DNA from: Taxillus chinensis
Lineage: Eukaryota > Streptophyta > Magnoliopsida > Santalales > Loranthaceae
DNA length: 64,000 bases
Assembly: GCA_023512835.1 (NCBI GenBank)
Contig: CM042084.1
Span: 56,164,793-56,228,792, forward strand
Reading direction: 5' to 3'
Below, piece by piece: positions 1-9,975 of this stretch. Every line of letters starts with the position of its first letter. Position 1 is the stretch's first letter. Below the pieces are notes generated by a model, which saw only the letters and a list, made by a program, of their open reading frames with translations, was not told the origin of the DNA and made no database searches. The position numbers and the translations under genes were made by a program.

Positions 1-563
1 GGATTTGAAGTGTTGTGGTACTTCTCTTCTCTTCGACTTATTGACTGCAAAGGGATCTACTCTACATTCTCATCAAACTCTGTTTATGACGGACGAGGTC
101 TATTATTCATCCGGATACTCTTTCACGAATATTATTAACTCCGGATGAGTGTCGGCTCTTTCCTCCGGACTCCTGACTTTGTTCAATTGTGACAATCCAC
201 GTATACTCTTATGTCGCATGCTTTTGAGGAGGAATAATGATGATTCATTAAATGCCTATCTCGGGTTGCATACACACTTCTCTGGATGGCAACCAGTTGT
301 AATCTCTACTTGGTCATGCGGTCTCCACGACATCGTTTTATTCGGAGACGCCTCGATATCCAGACAAATGACATCAGCATGTCGCGCGGGTCCCCACCTC
401 ACTCCCACATTCCTAGACCCGCCGACATTTGCGGACTCGGTCTTATATGTTACGATCATTCTGCGAAGCACGAGTATTGCTCATTTCAAATCCCTAACCC
501 TCTCGTTGCTCCTTCTCTTGTCAAGACCTCACCTTTCCTCTTTTCCTTCCCATCAAATCTGCA
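1..563 (+). other. Sirevirus 1 spacer upstream of the env-like ORF
   Basis: Noncoding internal region of Copia element 1. It aligns with about 48625-49190 on the minus strand of element 2: both contain a 'tgaagtgttgtggtacttct' stretch and a tract with 'ttcctccggactcctgac' or a close variant. An open frame at 149-919 runs through it and into the degenerate ORF, but it is not conserved as an ORF in element 2. I treat it as untranslated. Confidence 0.6.
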
Positions 564-3145
564 ATGGCACCCGAATCTTTCTTTCCGGCGTCAATCCCGG
601 CCATCTCGTTGATTGGAATCTTTGTCTCGATCCTCCGGATTGGTTTCACCAGCTTCGCCCTCTTCTTGAAGCCTCGCACATACTCAACCTGGTCTCCAAT
701 CCCATCGATCTTTTTATCGATGACATTCTTGAGTATTACCAACGGATTCGCCGCACCACCGATTCCATAACCTCTCATGTCCGCGGTGAATCCATCATCA
801 TCACTCCGGCTGTTCTCCGCGCCGCTCTTCACCTTCCTCTTGGTGAACCACAACGTCCGGATGCCGAACCGATGGCGGCTTCATGGGGTGCACGACCAAA
901 GGGAAGGAATACAAGGTGAAATCCTTCCAGGGTTCTTATCGATGTATGGCGACTATTCTAAGTCGATGCCCTCTTGGCTCGCACATCTGCCCCTGGACTC
1001 GGTTCCGTACGATCTTCTACCTGGCCATGTACGGCGTCTTTGAAGGTCTTCCAATGGATTGGGGGATGTTCTTATTTCGTTTGCTTACAAAATGGTCTCA
1101 AAAACCATTCCTTCGGGCGCATCCTCGGCATGGTCTTCCGGCATCTTCGTCCGGACCATTTCGCCCAAGTTGATGGTGTCTCGTTTCCCTCGGCTCTTTA
1201 CCTTCGTCATCTTACGCCGGACGGGAGCATGACCGCTCGCCGACCCAATGTAGCACTTCGCGTTCTCCCCGCCCCCGGAACAACAAGGCGGCTCCGGTGG
1301 TGACCCCTCCGACGGCCCAAGCCCACGAGGTCGGTTCGCACACCGATCCTCCCGGATTCGGTCCGTTGCTACGCCCTCCCACTCACGGGCCACCCGGCCA
1401 AGCGTCCGTGCTTGAACCGTCCGAGGTTGCAGGGGCCCTCTCGGCGCGGTGCGTCTAAAGCCGTTTCCTCGGCCCCCTCTCGCTGCGATGTCCCCACTCC
1501 CTCCACATCCGCTATAGCCGCTGCGGTTGATACCGCTTGTTGCCGTCGCCACCGGCGATGTCCCGGCCGCTTCTCCAGGAAGCCCCCTTGCCTCCTCTAC
1601 CTCAACCCCGAGATTACCTTGACCATCTCTCCGCCGTCACCTTAACGGACCTCGGCTCCGTTTCGGCCTAGCCCACACCTCTTCCATTCCTGACACCGAT
1701 CTCCAGGGTGTTTTACACCCGCAATACCCAATCCCCGGAGACTATGATCATCCTGGAATCCGGACCACGGCTTTCTTACGCTGGGCCGCCATTCCCGATG
1801 TGTCGTTCCCTTACACCCTCCGGCCCAGTCCCTGCTACCCGAAGTCCCTCTCTGCTAAGGCTGGACCCTCTTCTCCTGCCGCCGCGATTCCCGTGGTTGA
1901 CTTGTCCGGTCAAAGCGGGTCTCTTGCTCCGGATGCCTCCAATGCTCCGGATGCCTCCGACAGCTCCGGATGCCTCGATGCTCCGGATGCTCCTGCTTCT
2001 TCTTCTCCTGCGGACTCCTCGCCCACCGCACTCCTGCTCCTGTTCCTGCGGGGGGAGTCCTCCAAAGCTCCGAGTTAGCATTTGGGCGTGCCTCTTTTGG
2101 CACGGTCCACTCGATCTTGTGCTTTCCGCTCGGTGGACCGCCATGCCCACGCTCAAGCGCCCAAATCTCCGCCATCGCGCCAAAGTTGATGCCCTCGGCG
2201 CCCAACTACTCTCCGCCCTCACTGACTCCTCCACTTCCATTGAGCAAGAAATGGATCTTGTCGCCACCTCCGTTCATTCACTATCTACTTCCTTCGTGGA
2301 TCCGGCGCATACGATGGCTCGTCCTCCCGTTGCTTCCAGGCGATCCGCCAAACCGGGGGAGAAAGTGTCATCGATCCGTCTACTCCTTCCTGCCCCACAA
2401 CCATCTTCCCGGACCGAGAAGCGGCCTGCCACTTCGGTGCTTCGGGAGTTCAAATTCCCAAACGAAGCCGCTTCTCTCAACCAAGCTCCTCTACTGCACC
2501 TCGAGCTCCTCCTCCATCCTCCTCATCCGCACTGATACCTTCCTCCCATCCTATGCGGAGTTTGACCCGTCCGATGCGGATGGAAGCTTGCACAAGGCAA
2601 TGAAAGCTTATCTTGCGTCTTCTGCTGGGAGAAGATGTCTTTCGAAATGTATCCTTTCTCTCCGGCCGACATTCGGACTCTTTGTTCGGAGAAAGGACTC
2701 TTTACTACGAGAAGACATTGACAACTTCTCGAGGGTCGCTAAGATGGAGATGAGGCTTTTCCATCTCTTTACGAAGATGGGCACTTGTTTGAAGTTCTGC
2801 CATGTTGGAATGAGGGCTATCTTCCCAGTGTGGAGTTAATTCAGACTTACATTGACGGAACTCGTCGAGGATAGCAAGCCATGGAAAACTCTCTCAACCA
2901 TCCTCATTCCGTACCGGATCATGTCGCCACACCTCATGATGGTTGTCTTCATGATTCGGTCCAAGCGGATGATTCTCATTGATTCTCATCGGGTTGTGGA
3001 GCACTTCGTTAGGAAGAATCAATGGGAACCTACGTGTCTCCAGGACTAACGGGCCGTGAAGAAAGCCGGATTATATGAAGAGTTGGGTATCACACCCCTG
3101 CGTTCGATCGAGAAACTCAAGGCGACATTCCGGGGCAAGAAGTAA
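564..3145 (+). pseudogene. env-like third ORF of Sirevirus 1 (degenerate)
   Basis: Homologue of the ORF at 46051-48624 (minus) in element 2. The shared start is ATG-GCA-CCC at 564, but a one-base change a few codons later throws the frame, and coding similarity then moves between all three frames up to the stop at 3143-3145. Recognisable blocks are an N-terminal globular part with GVNPGHLVDW and YLRHLTPDG, a long Pro/Ser/Ala-rich middle, a short heptad-like stretch around 2180-2290 (DALGAQLLSALTDSS), and a C-terminal block at about 2740-3050 (SPHLMMVVFMIRS...LIDSHRVVEHF). An ORF between pol and the 3' LTR is typical of Sireviruses with an env-like gene. No signal peptide or convincing membrane span can be read in this copy. 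It cannot make a full-length product. Confidence 0.6.
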
Positions 3146-3452
3146 GTGCCACAACGGCCTTGATGGAGATAGGCTGAGCCTTTGTTTGTCATTTCATCAA
3201 ATCGTTCTTAACTATGGACAAACATTGGAGCCAACACTCCACCTTTACGATGCAACAGACAATGGAGCTAAGAGAGAAGGCAACAACTATGATCTTCAAG
3301 TATAGTAAGCCTTATGTACCTTAGTGAAAAATCAGTATTAAGGCTGATTTATATTTAGTTGCTGATTAATGAAATTGGTTGTGTTGCGTATTCGTATGAT
3401 ATTCTTTTGCATCGCTACCAGATCGGATTACAAAGGGTTTGGGCATATCCAT
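3146..3452 (+). other. Sirevirus 1 region between ORF and PPT
   Basis: About 300 bp of AT-rich sequence between the ORF stop and the polypurine tract. It matches 45750-46050 of element 2 (for example the region reading 'aactatgatcttcaagtata'). I see no gene here. Confidence 0.6.
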
Positions 3453-4352
3453 AATTGGGGGAGATTGTTGGATCAAACCCAGAATTTGGATAATGCTGAT
3501 AAAGCCTTATGTAATTTGATCCGAGATCTTTTGTGTTTATTTGATCATTGCAGAAGGTATGTCACTAATCCAAAGATGCACTCGTGAGAGCAAAGCTAAG
3601 GACAGGATACATAATCCTGATCCGGACAAGAGTTAGTGTCGTCAAACACTTGGTAAATAACCAAGTAACAAATACATACGGAATAAGGAACAATCCTACG
3701 GACTAAGAACTTAAAGGATAAGTGCGGAGTAAGGAAAATAAGTGCGGAGTAAGGAAGATAAGTGCGGAGTAAGGAAAATAAGTGTGGAGTAAGGAAAATA
3801 GATGCGGAGTAAAGAAACCAGATGCGGAGTAAGGAATCCGGACTTATTACTCGCCCGGAGTAAGGAACTTACATGCGGAGTAAGGAACTTACAAAGGGTT
3901 TGGGCATATCCATAATTGGGGGAGATTGTTGGATCAAACCCAGAATTTGGATAATGCTGATAAAGCCTTATGTAATTTGATCTGAGATCTTTTGTGTTTA
4001 TTTGATCATTGCAGAAGGTATGTCACTAATCCAAAGATGCACTCGTGAGAGCAAAGCTAAGGACAGGATACATAATCCTGATCCGGACAAGAGTTAGTGT
4101 CGTCAAACACTTGGTAAATAACCAAGTAACAAATACATACGGAATAAGGAACAATCCTACGGACTAAGAACTTAAAGGATAAGTGCGGAGTAAGGAAAAT
4201 AAGTGCGGAGTAAGGAAGATAAGTGCGGAGTAAGGAAAATAAGTGTGGAGTAAGGAAAATAGATGCGGAGTAAAGAAACCAGATGCGGAGTAAGGAATCC
4301 GGACTTATTACTCGCCCGGAGTAAGGAACTTACATGCGGAGTAAGGAACTTA
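3431..4352 (+). repeat. 461-bp tandem duplication across PPT and LTR start
   Basis: The sequence from 3431 (caaagggtttgggcatatcc) restarts at 3892 with period 461 and is almost identical, including the PPT, the LTR start and the first block of minisatellite. The join reads ...gaacttaca|aaggg, while the original left edge reads ...ggattaca|aaggg, so the breakpoint shares the microhomology TTACA. Only one base difference is obvious (ccgagatc versus ctgagatc near 3523/3984), which suggests a recent event. Confidence 0.9.
3453..3465 (+). other. Polypurine tract of Sirevirus 1
   Basis: AATTGGGGGAGAT lies directly against the TGTTGG LTR start, as expected for the plus-strand primer. The identical 13-mer is next to the LTR of element 2 (45737-45749, minus). 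A second copy lies at 3914-3926 inside the LTR because of the 461-bp duplication. Confidence 0.85.
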
Positions 4353-4488
4353 CATGCGGAGTAAGGAACTTACATGCGGAGTAAGGAACTTACATGCGGA
4401 GTAAGGAACTTACATACGGAGTAAGGAACTTACATGCGGAGTAAGGAACTTACATGCGGAGTAAGGAACTTACATGCGGAGTAAGGAA
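3718..4488 (+). repeat. GCGGAGTAAGGAA minisatellite in the Sirevirus LTR
   Basis: Units of about 20 bp share the core gcggagtaaggaa. A diverged block appears twice (3718-3890 and its duplicate from about 4180). It is followed at about 4316-4488 by a run of nearly perfect 20-bp units (gtaaggaacttacatgcgga). The same core, scattered and more diverged, is in the element 2 LTR at about 44870-45540 as cttactccg on the plus strand. Confidence 0.9.
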
Positions 4489-4888
4489 GCGCTGACACGG
4501 ACTAAGGATTCTAGTACTGAATAGATACGGAGTAAGCAACCATTGACATGGAGTAAGGTTCCGAGCTTCATTAACTATGGAGTAAGGAAAATTACCCCGG
4601 ACCAAGAAGACACTGCTCCAACAAAACCGCATTTAAAGTTATCAGCTCGTGCTGTCCCGATGTAAGACGAATGCATTTAGAACAAGAAGAATCTTACACG
4701 TGGATCATCCGGATATGTGGACACAACCTTAATTGTATCTCGAAACTCACAAAGACACTTATACTCTTCAAATCCAAGATCTTGAGCTCCACAATCCGCG
4801 ACGTCAAGGCAATGATTACCGAGGGATAGTTAGTGCGGAACGCATTCCGGAACTTCAAGTTCCAAGGTTGTCTCTTAGGAATGTTTTG

Positions 4889-4896
4889 TATAAATA
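4889..4896 (+). promoter_or_regulatory. Putative TATA box of the Sirevirus 1 LTR
   Basis: TATAAATA about 290 bp before the LTR end. The same octamer sits in the same place in the element 2 LTR (44557-44564, minus) inside otherwise diverged sequence, which supports a conserved core promoter. Confidence 0.55.
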
Positions 4897-5699
4897 TTCA
4901 TACTTATACTTCATGTAAAAGGTGTGCTCAGGCGGGTAAAAATAGAAAAGGAACTTGGCTAGTGTGTGAGTTCATTGTTGTAAACAGAGTGTAAGAGAGT
5001 GTTTGCTTCTATTTTGTTGTAATCACCTTGTGATAATAAAACAAAATACTTCCACTATCTGGTTATCTTCCCAGCCGATTCTATCACTTAAACTAGATAA
5101 GTCTTTGTGTCTTGAGAGAAAAGAAAGAGTTCGAATAAGAGCCTATTCACCCCCCCCTTTAGGCTCCAAGGGACCATCACATACATTTTTTTGTTTTTTT
5201 TGTTGTTTTTGTTTGTCTTTTTTTATGTTCTTTTTTTTTTTTGGTTTTAGAAATTGAAGTACTAATTTTGTTTTTTTTTTTGTTTTAAAACATGAAAACG
5301 TTTTTTTTGTTTGTTTTTGTTTTGTTTTTTTTTTTTAACGAGACATTTTGAACGCATTTTGAAAACTTTTTATAGAAAAACATGTTATAGAAGACCTTTT
5401 GGAAAAACATTTTGTGGAATACATTTTGTTATTTTTTTGTTGTGTGTTTTTTAAAGCTTTGAACCTAAATCCACGCGTTTCAATAATTGAAAATACATAC
5501 GAATACATATATCAAAATAGATGTGGAGTGTGTGAGTGTGACATCCACAAAAGAAAGGTAAAAGCACTCTTTTTCATCTTTTTTATCACTCTTTTTTTTC
5601 TCATATCTCTATTTTTTTTATTCATCTCCCCTCTTTTGATGCCTCTCTTTTGCTTCTTTTTTCACTATACTTTACAAATTTACAACGTACAACATAGGA

Positions 5700-6112
5700 A
5701 GAAATACAAGGAAAATATAGTGAAAAATACTAAAACAAAAAAACAATTACATCAAATATAGATAAGCTAAAAACGAAAACCAGAAAAATGCTAAAAAATA
5801 ATTACATTAAATATAAATACAAATAAGCTAAAAAAATAAAAAAAATAAATAAAGAAACAGATGCAAAGTTAACTGACTTTGGCTTTGGATTGGGACTCCG
5901 GTAGTGATATCGTTGGCGGGAGGTTGAATCTCCAAAGGCTGGTTGATTGGACTTGGGCCGGAGGTTGAACGCCACTGGTTGGAGCTGCAAAACTTGTGTC
6001 TCTCTTTTGTTTTTTTTTTTTTTGATTTTCTGATTTTGGTATTGTTGTTGAAAAGAAAAGAAAACTAAATTGGGGGGGACTGAAGATGGTGTTTCAGAAT
6101 TTCTGGGTTTGA
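5700..6112 (-). repeat. Segment present only in the Tat 3' LTR
   Basis: After acaacataggaagaaa the 3' LTR has about 0.4 kb (A-rich, then a GC-richer part with ggttgaa motifs at about 5910-5990) before the two LTRs rejoin at ggagagtgtatatatg. In the 5' LTR (29698-29745) only a short purine-rich bridge lies between the same flanks. Either the 5' LTR was deleted or the 3' LTR gained sequence. Confidence 0.75.
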
Positions 6113-6879
6113 AGTGGGGGAGAGTGTATATATGAATGTTGGCAAAGTGAAGAGAGAAGTGAGGAGAAAAGGAAAGAAAAAGAATTCGGAATTTAGGATG
6201 GAATGGCAGCAAATCTTCCCTTTTCTGTTCTGGCAGAATGTCCTTTCTTTCTCTCTCTGTTTTCTTTTTTTCTTTGGCGTAATCCTCTCTTTTTTTTTTC
6301 TGGGACTGAACTCTGCTACACCCTTTTCTTTTTCTCTCCTCTTTTTTGAACTCTGGGCGTTTTTTTTGATGTCGAGGAGTCTCTCTCTTTTTTTTTTTTG
6401 CAGGGAGGAAGCTGGGGCGGAAATCTTTTTTTTTCTTTTGCGTGGGAATCTCAGGCGTGATCTCTTTTTTCTTCTTTTTTTTTTTTGCTGGGGCGTAATG
6501 GTAGCAGGTTTTTTCCAACGATGATGGCTATCTCTCTTTTTTTTTTTTTCCACGAACCGGCCCCTTTTCGCAGGGACAGAAGACTGCATCTTAAAGTGCT
6601 GGCGAAAACCTTTTTGCTGGACTGTCATTAATTGCAGCATTAAATGTTGTATTATTGATGCAGTATTTTGATTTGCAGATTTGATGCTTTGTCGGGTGGA
6701 CAGCTTGTGCGGAAAACAGGGCAGCTCGTGATTGCCTTTTGAATTTGTATTTTAGCACATGTGACTGATAGGGTCGTTGCAAAATTGATTCTTTGTCAGG
6801 TAGCCAGCGCAGAGGACAGGTCTCGTGAACAGCCAGCGAGAAAAAAAAAAGCCAGTGCGAAAAGCCAGCGAGAAATGCC

Positions 6880-7140
6880 AACCAGCAAAGGTCAAAGGGG
6901 TCAGAGGCTCGAAGTGTCGGCAGGTCGAAGTGTCAGCAGGGTCGAAGCTTTGGTGGGTCAAAATTTCGGTGGGGCGAAGGTCAATGGTCAACGGGTCGAA
7001 GTGTCGGCAGGTCGAAGGTCGGAGTGTCGGCAGGTCAAAGGTTTATAGGCCTCGCGTGTCCAGGGTCGAAGGTCGAAGTGTCGGCAGCGGGGCTTCGAGG
7101 GTCAAGGGTCGAAGGGTCGAAGGTCAGAGGTTCACAGGTC
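6880..7140 (-). repeat. GTCGGCAGGTCGAA repeat tract in the Tat 3' LTR
   Basis: Irregular tandem repeats of about 16 bp (gaagtgtcggcaggtc and variants). The corresponding tract in the 5' LTR is at about 30470-30720. Open frames through it are produced by the repetition. Confidence 0.8.
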
Positions 7141-7255
7141 AAGGCGTCGCAAGTCTTGGCGTCGTAAGTCCTGGCGTCGTAAGTCTCGAGGCGTCGCATC
7201 TTCACAGGGTTCCAAAGTCCGAAGGGGCGAGTCGTAGGTCGGAGTGTTGGCAGCG

Positions 7256-7466
7256 GGGCTTCGAGGCTTCGACTCTTCGAGGCTTCGAGGCTTCGATGTT
7301 TCGAGTCTTTGAGGCTTCGATGCTTTGAGGCTTTGAGGCTTTGGGGCTTCGATGCTCTGGGGCTTCGAGGCTTCGAATCTTCGAGGCTTCGAGGCTTCGA
7401 AGCTTCGATGCTTCAAGGCTTCGAGGCTTCGGGGCTTCGAGGCTTCGAGGCTTCGATGTTTCGAAG
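7256..7466 (-). repeat. 8-bp GGCTTCGA minisatellite in the Tat 3' LTR
   Basis: An array of ggcttcga units with variants (tgtttcga, gactcttcga, ggctttga). Because 8 is not a multiple of 3, the array keeps long frames open on both strands with reading such as GFEASRLR or LEASKPRS. These are not genes. The 5' LTR copy of the array (about 30836-30995) is shorter and more uniform. Confidence 0.9.
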
Positions 7467-8012
7467 GTCAATGGGTCGAAGTGTCGACAGGTCAACGGTC
7501 AACGCCAAAGTTTTTTTTTTAATTACCTTTTTACCCTTACCCACAATGCAAAAATGGATGACCTTTTAGGGATTGTTTGGGAAGACCTGTATTCGCCTAC
7601 ATAGACATTTTGGAGAGTTTCGCATGATCACTTTTTTGGGTAGTTTGGCCAGGGGCATTGATCGTCTTTTGGCAAGTTTGACTTTTTCCAACGAAAGTTG
7701 TTTTGGCCATAACTTCTTTATTTTAAGTCCGATTTGAGCTCAGTAAAGTGCGTTAATCTCCAATTTTCATCCTCTATCACCTGGTGTTGGTCTTGGGGCA
7801 CTTCAAGGACTTGTAGCAGAAGTCATTAATTTTGGACTCCCCGTCCGTGTCAATTGTATCCATCTCGTGCAAATTGGGGCTAACATCAATTCCGAACCAT
7901 TCCTTGGAAGTATGGGGTCATTGTGGACCTGTTCAACAAGGTATATGGCATGGGCAGAAAGGTATATCAAATGGGGTTAGTATGTCCAACCCGGACAAAA
8001 TGGGGTCCAATA

Positions 8013-8026
8013 CTGCCCCTCTTTGT
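8013..8026 (-). other. Polypurine tract of the Tat element
   Basis: On the minus strand ACAAAGAGGGGCAG lies directly upstream of the 3' LTR start. This is the expected place and composition for the plus-strand primer. Confidence 0.7.
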
Positions 8027-8169
8027 GTATTGTTTGTGTACAAACAAGTGTACAAAGATTAAAAGGGAGTCATTTTGGACGGGTCGGAGCACTTACCTAA
8101 CTTACCAGGTTTTAAAGTAGAAGGAGAGTACCTGTTGGGTGTTAGAAGGTGTTGCGAGAGGCCGTAGGA

Positions 8170-8835
8170 TTACGACCCATGTTGCAAAGATACTGGAAAA
8201 GGAAAACCTACAACAAAGATAGGCTTGGATGAAAGTTAAAAGCCTACCGTAACGATAGGCGTGAACAGAAAAGAAGGAAAGCCCACGGCAACGTTAGGCT
8301 TGAATTAGAAATGAAAAGCCCACAACAACGATAGGCTTGAATTGAAAATGAAAAGCCCATAGCAACAATAGGCTTAAATTCAAAAAGGGAAAGCCTACGA
8401 CAATGTTATACTTAAACTAAAAAAAATGGAAAGCCCACAAGAACGATAGGCTTGAATTGAAAATGGAAAGCCCACAAAGAACGATAGGCTTGAATTGAAG
8501 ATGGAAAGCCCACAAGAACGCTAGGCTTGAATTGAAGATGGAAAGCCCACAAAGAACGATAAGCTTGAATTGAAATTGGAAAGCCCACAGCAACGATAGG
8601 CTTAAGTTGAAAATGGAAAAGCCCACAGCAATGATAGGCTTAAACTAAAAATAGAAAGCCTATAGCAACGATAGGCTTGAACTGAAAATAGAAAGCCCAC
8701 AGCAACGATAGGCTTAAACTAAAAATAGAAAGCCCACAGCAATGATAGGCTTGAACTGAAAATCGAAAGGCCCACAGCAACGATAGGCTCGAATTGAAAA
8801 TGGAAAGCCCACAGCAATGATAGGCTTAAGCTGGA
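8170..8835 (-). repeat. Tandem repeat array in the Tat 3' UTR
   Basis: Roughly seventeen diverged units of about 37-40 bp with the core gaaagcccacagcaacgat followed by aggcttgaattgaaaatg. Unit length varies by a few bases. On the minus strand the array is open and reads as repeated LWAFHFQF-like peptides, an effect of the repetition. Tandem repeats in this part of Tat-lineage elements are known and have been linked to the origin of satellite DNA. Confidence 0.9.
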
Positions 8836-9843
8836 AAGACCTGTTGGAGACATCAATTGGTATTTGGGGAAATGCCTTAAAGAATTGGTGAATTTGGGAA
8901 GTAACCCAATTTGGGCTCCCTCTACGAGTTCACTCAAGGAGATCGCTCTACGAGGTGACCCAAAAGGGGAAAAAGTTTGTCAAGTGCCAAAAGGATGCAT
9001 TTAGAGCTTGGGGAAATTGCAAAGAAAGAGTTGTAAAGTTAAACAAAGAAAGCTAGGATAGCTTGGTGAGAAGCTTGCTGGGTATGAGCTCCTAGGATCT
9101 TCAGAGGCGGCAACATTCCTGAAATTACAGAGCATGCTGAATGTATGCAAATGATGCATGGAATGCAATGTGATGTATGCGGGGATGCATGGTGACATGT
9201 ATGGCTAATGACCCAATATGAGCTGAGGGTTTATCTCCCTGTTGCTGGAGAGTTTAGATGACATCCAACTTGTTGGGGACTTTTTGTCTCTCGGGCTGGG
9301 GAGACCTTTCTATCTTTGCTGGGGGACTCCCTCTTTTATGGATAGAGGGTTTGTTTGACTTAGTTTCACTCCATTGAGGAGCTTAACTTGAGAGCTTCTC
9401 TGGGGATAGTGATATCCCGTGGAGATATGGGTACTCTGAGTTGGGGGATTAACTTGTTTGGGGATTTTGAGCTTGGCCCTACTCATAAGGCAATGCTAAA
9501 AGAGCCTACTGTGGATTCAAGATATTCTAATTAAATGCGAAATGAAGGCCATGTAACATGATTAAAGAGATAAAAAGGGATTTTTGCTGGTTTAATTCCA
9601 CAAAACATATTTATATCCTAAAAAGTGTCCTATTGTTATAATCTGATAAACAGAATCACAAGTCTTTAAAAGTATAATGTACAAATTTGATTCGAATGTG
9701 CCGCAGGTTTGTCCAAGTCTTCCACTGTTTACGACTTGTTTTTGGATGATGTTGTCTCTACGTGTGCAAAGGACCCTATTTGTTGTGGTCCTGATCCTTT
9801 CAGATTCTGACTAATTGATTTCACCCTTCAAGATTTATCGTTG

Positions 9844-9975
9844 GCTTTGTATTTTACCCTTGGTGCCCTTTCAGGTTTTCACCAAGTCCGCCCTTGTTTT
9901 CTTTTTTGTCTTTTGTTGGAGCTTTGTATTTTACCCTCGGTGCCCTTTCGGGTTTTCACCAAGTCCGCTCATTAC
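9844..9975 (-). repeat. 77-bp direct repeat in the Tat 3' UTR
   Basis: gctttgtattttaccct, then ggtgccctttc, then ggttttcaccaagtccgc occurs at 9844 and again at 9921 with two base differences. It is a simple two-copy duplication. Confidence 0.85.

Larger units (their letters stand above)
1..5179 (+). mobile_element. Sirevirus-like Copia element 1 (3' part only)
   Basis: This is the 3' portion of a Ty1/Copia LTR retrotransposon whose 5' part lies left of the window. It holds a degenerate ORF downstream of where pol would be, a polypurine tract, and a 3' LTR that begins TGTTGG at 3466 and ends CCATCA at 5179. The whole stretch is homologous, in the opposite orientation, to 44253 to about 49190, where the same ORF and LTR follow a recognisable Copia pol. 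The next bases, catac (5180-5184), occur once uninterrupted at 29230-29234 in the 5' LTR of the Tat element, which fixes the 3' boundary and predicts a catac target duplication to the left. Assignment to Sirevirus rests on the element-2 RT and on the extra ORF after pol. Confidence 0.85.
3466..5179 (+). repeat. 3' LTR of Sirevirus 1
   Basis: LTR from TGTTGG to CCATCA, 1714 bp. It is homologous to 44253-45736 (1484 bp, minus). It contains an internal 461-bp tandem duplication, a 20-bp minisatellite built on CGGAGTAAGGAA, a TATA box (4889) and a terminal C-rich stretch before the end (near 5150), a feature familiar from Copia LTRs just ahead of the primer site. Confidence 0.85.
5180..8012 (-). 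repeat. 3' LTR of the Tat element (partial)
   Basis: Homologous to 29230-31549. The LTR start (minus strand) is at 8012, where the expected TG reads TA (TATTGGACCCC against TGTTGGACCCC in the 5' LTR). Its last roughly 500 bp lie left of the window beyond Copia element 1. It contains T-rich runs (5200-5340, 6000-6560), GTCGGCAGGTCGAA repeats, a GGCTTCGA minisatellite, and a 0.4-kb segment absent from the 5' LTR. Confidence 0.88.

Noticed and set aside
1708..2839. Long open frames 1708-2535 and 1970-2839 as separate genes
   Set aside because: They overlap in different frames across the Pro/Ser-rich part of the degenerate env-like ORF. Comparison with element 2 shows the true frame switching among them.
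5802..6640. Lys-rich and Phe-rich long open frames (also 29608-30199)
   Set aside because: Homopolymer T/A runs in the Tat LTR create them. They are not conserved in length between the two LTRs.
7132..7604. Open frames on both strands with EASKPRSLEAS or GFEASRLRGFEAS repeats
   Set aside because: An 8-bp repeat without stop codons is open in all frames. Both strands show equal 'coding', so it is not a gene.
8170..8835. CRISPR-like array (short repeats at regular spacing)
   Set aside because: The spacers are themselves conserved between units, unit length drifts, and the context is a plant retrotransposon UTR. It is a tandem repeat, not CRISPR.
8417..8937. Minus-strand open frames with repeated LWAFHFQF-like peptides
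   Set aside because: They are translations of the 37-40-bp tandem repeats in the Tat 3' UTR. The peptide periodicity follows the DNA repeat, and there is no start context or family match.
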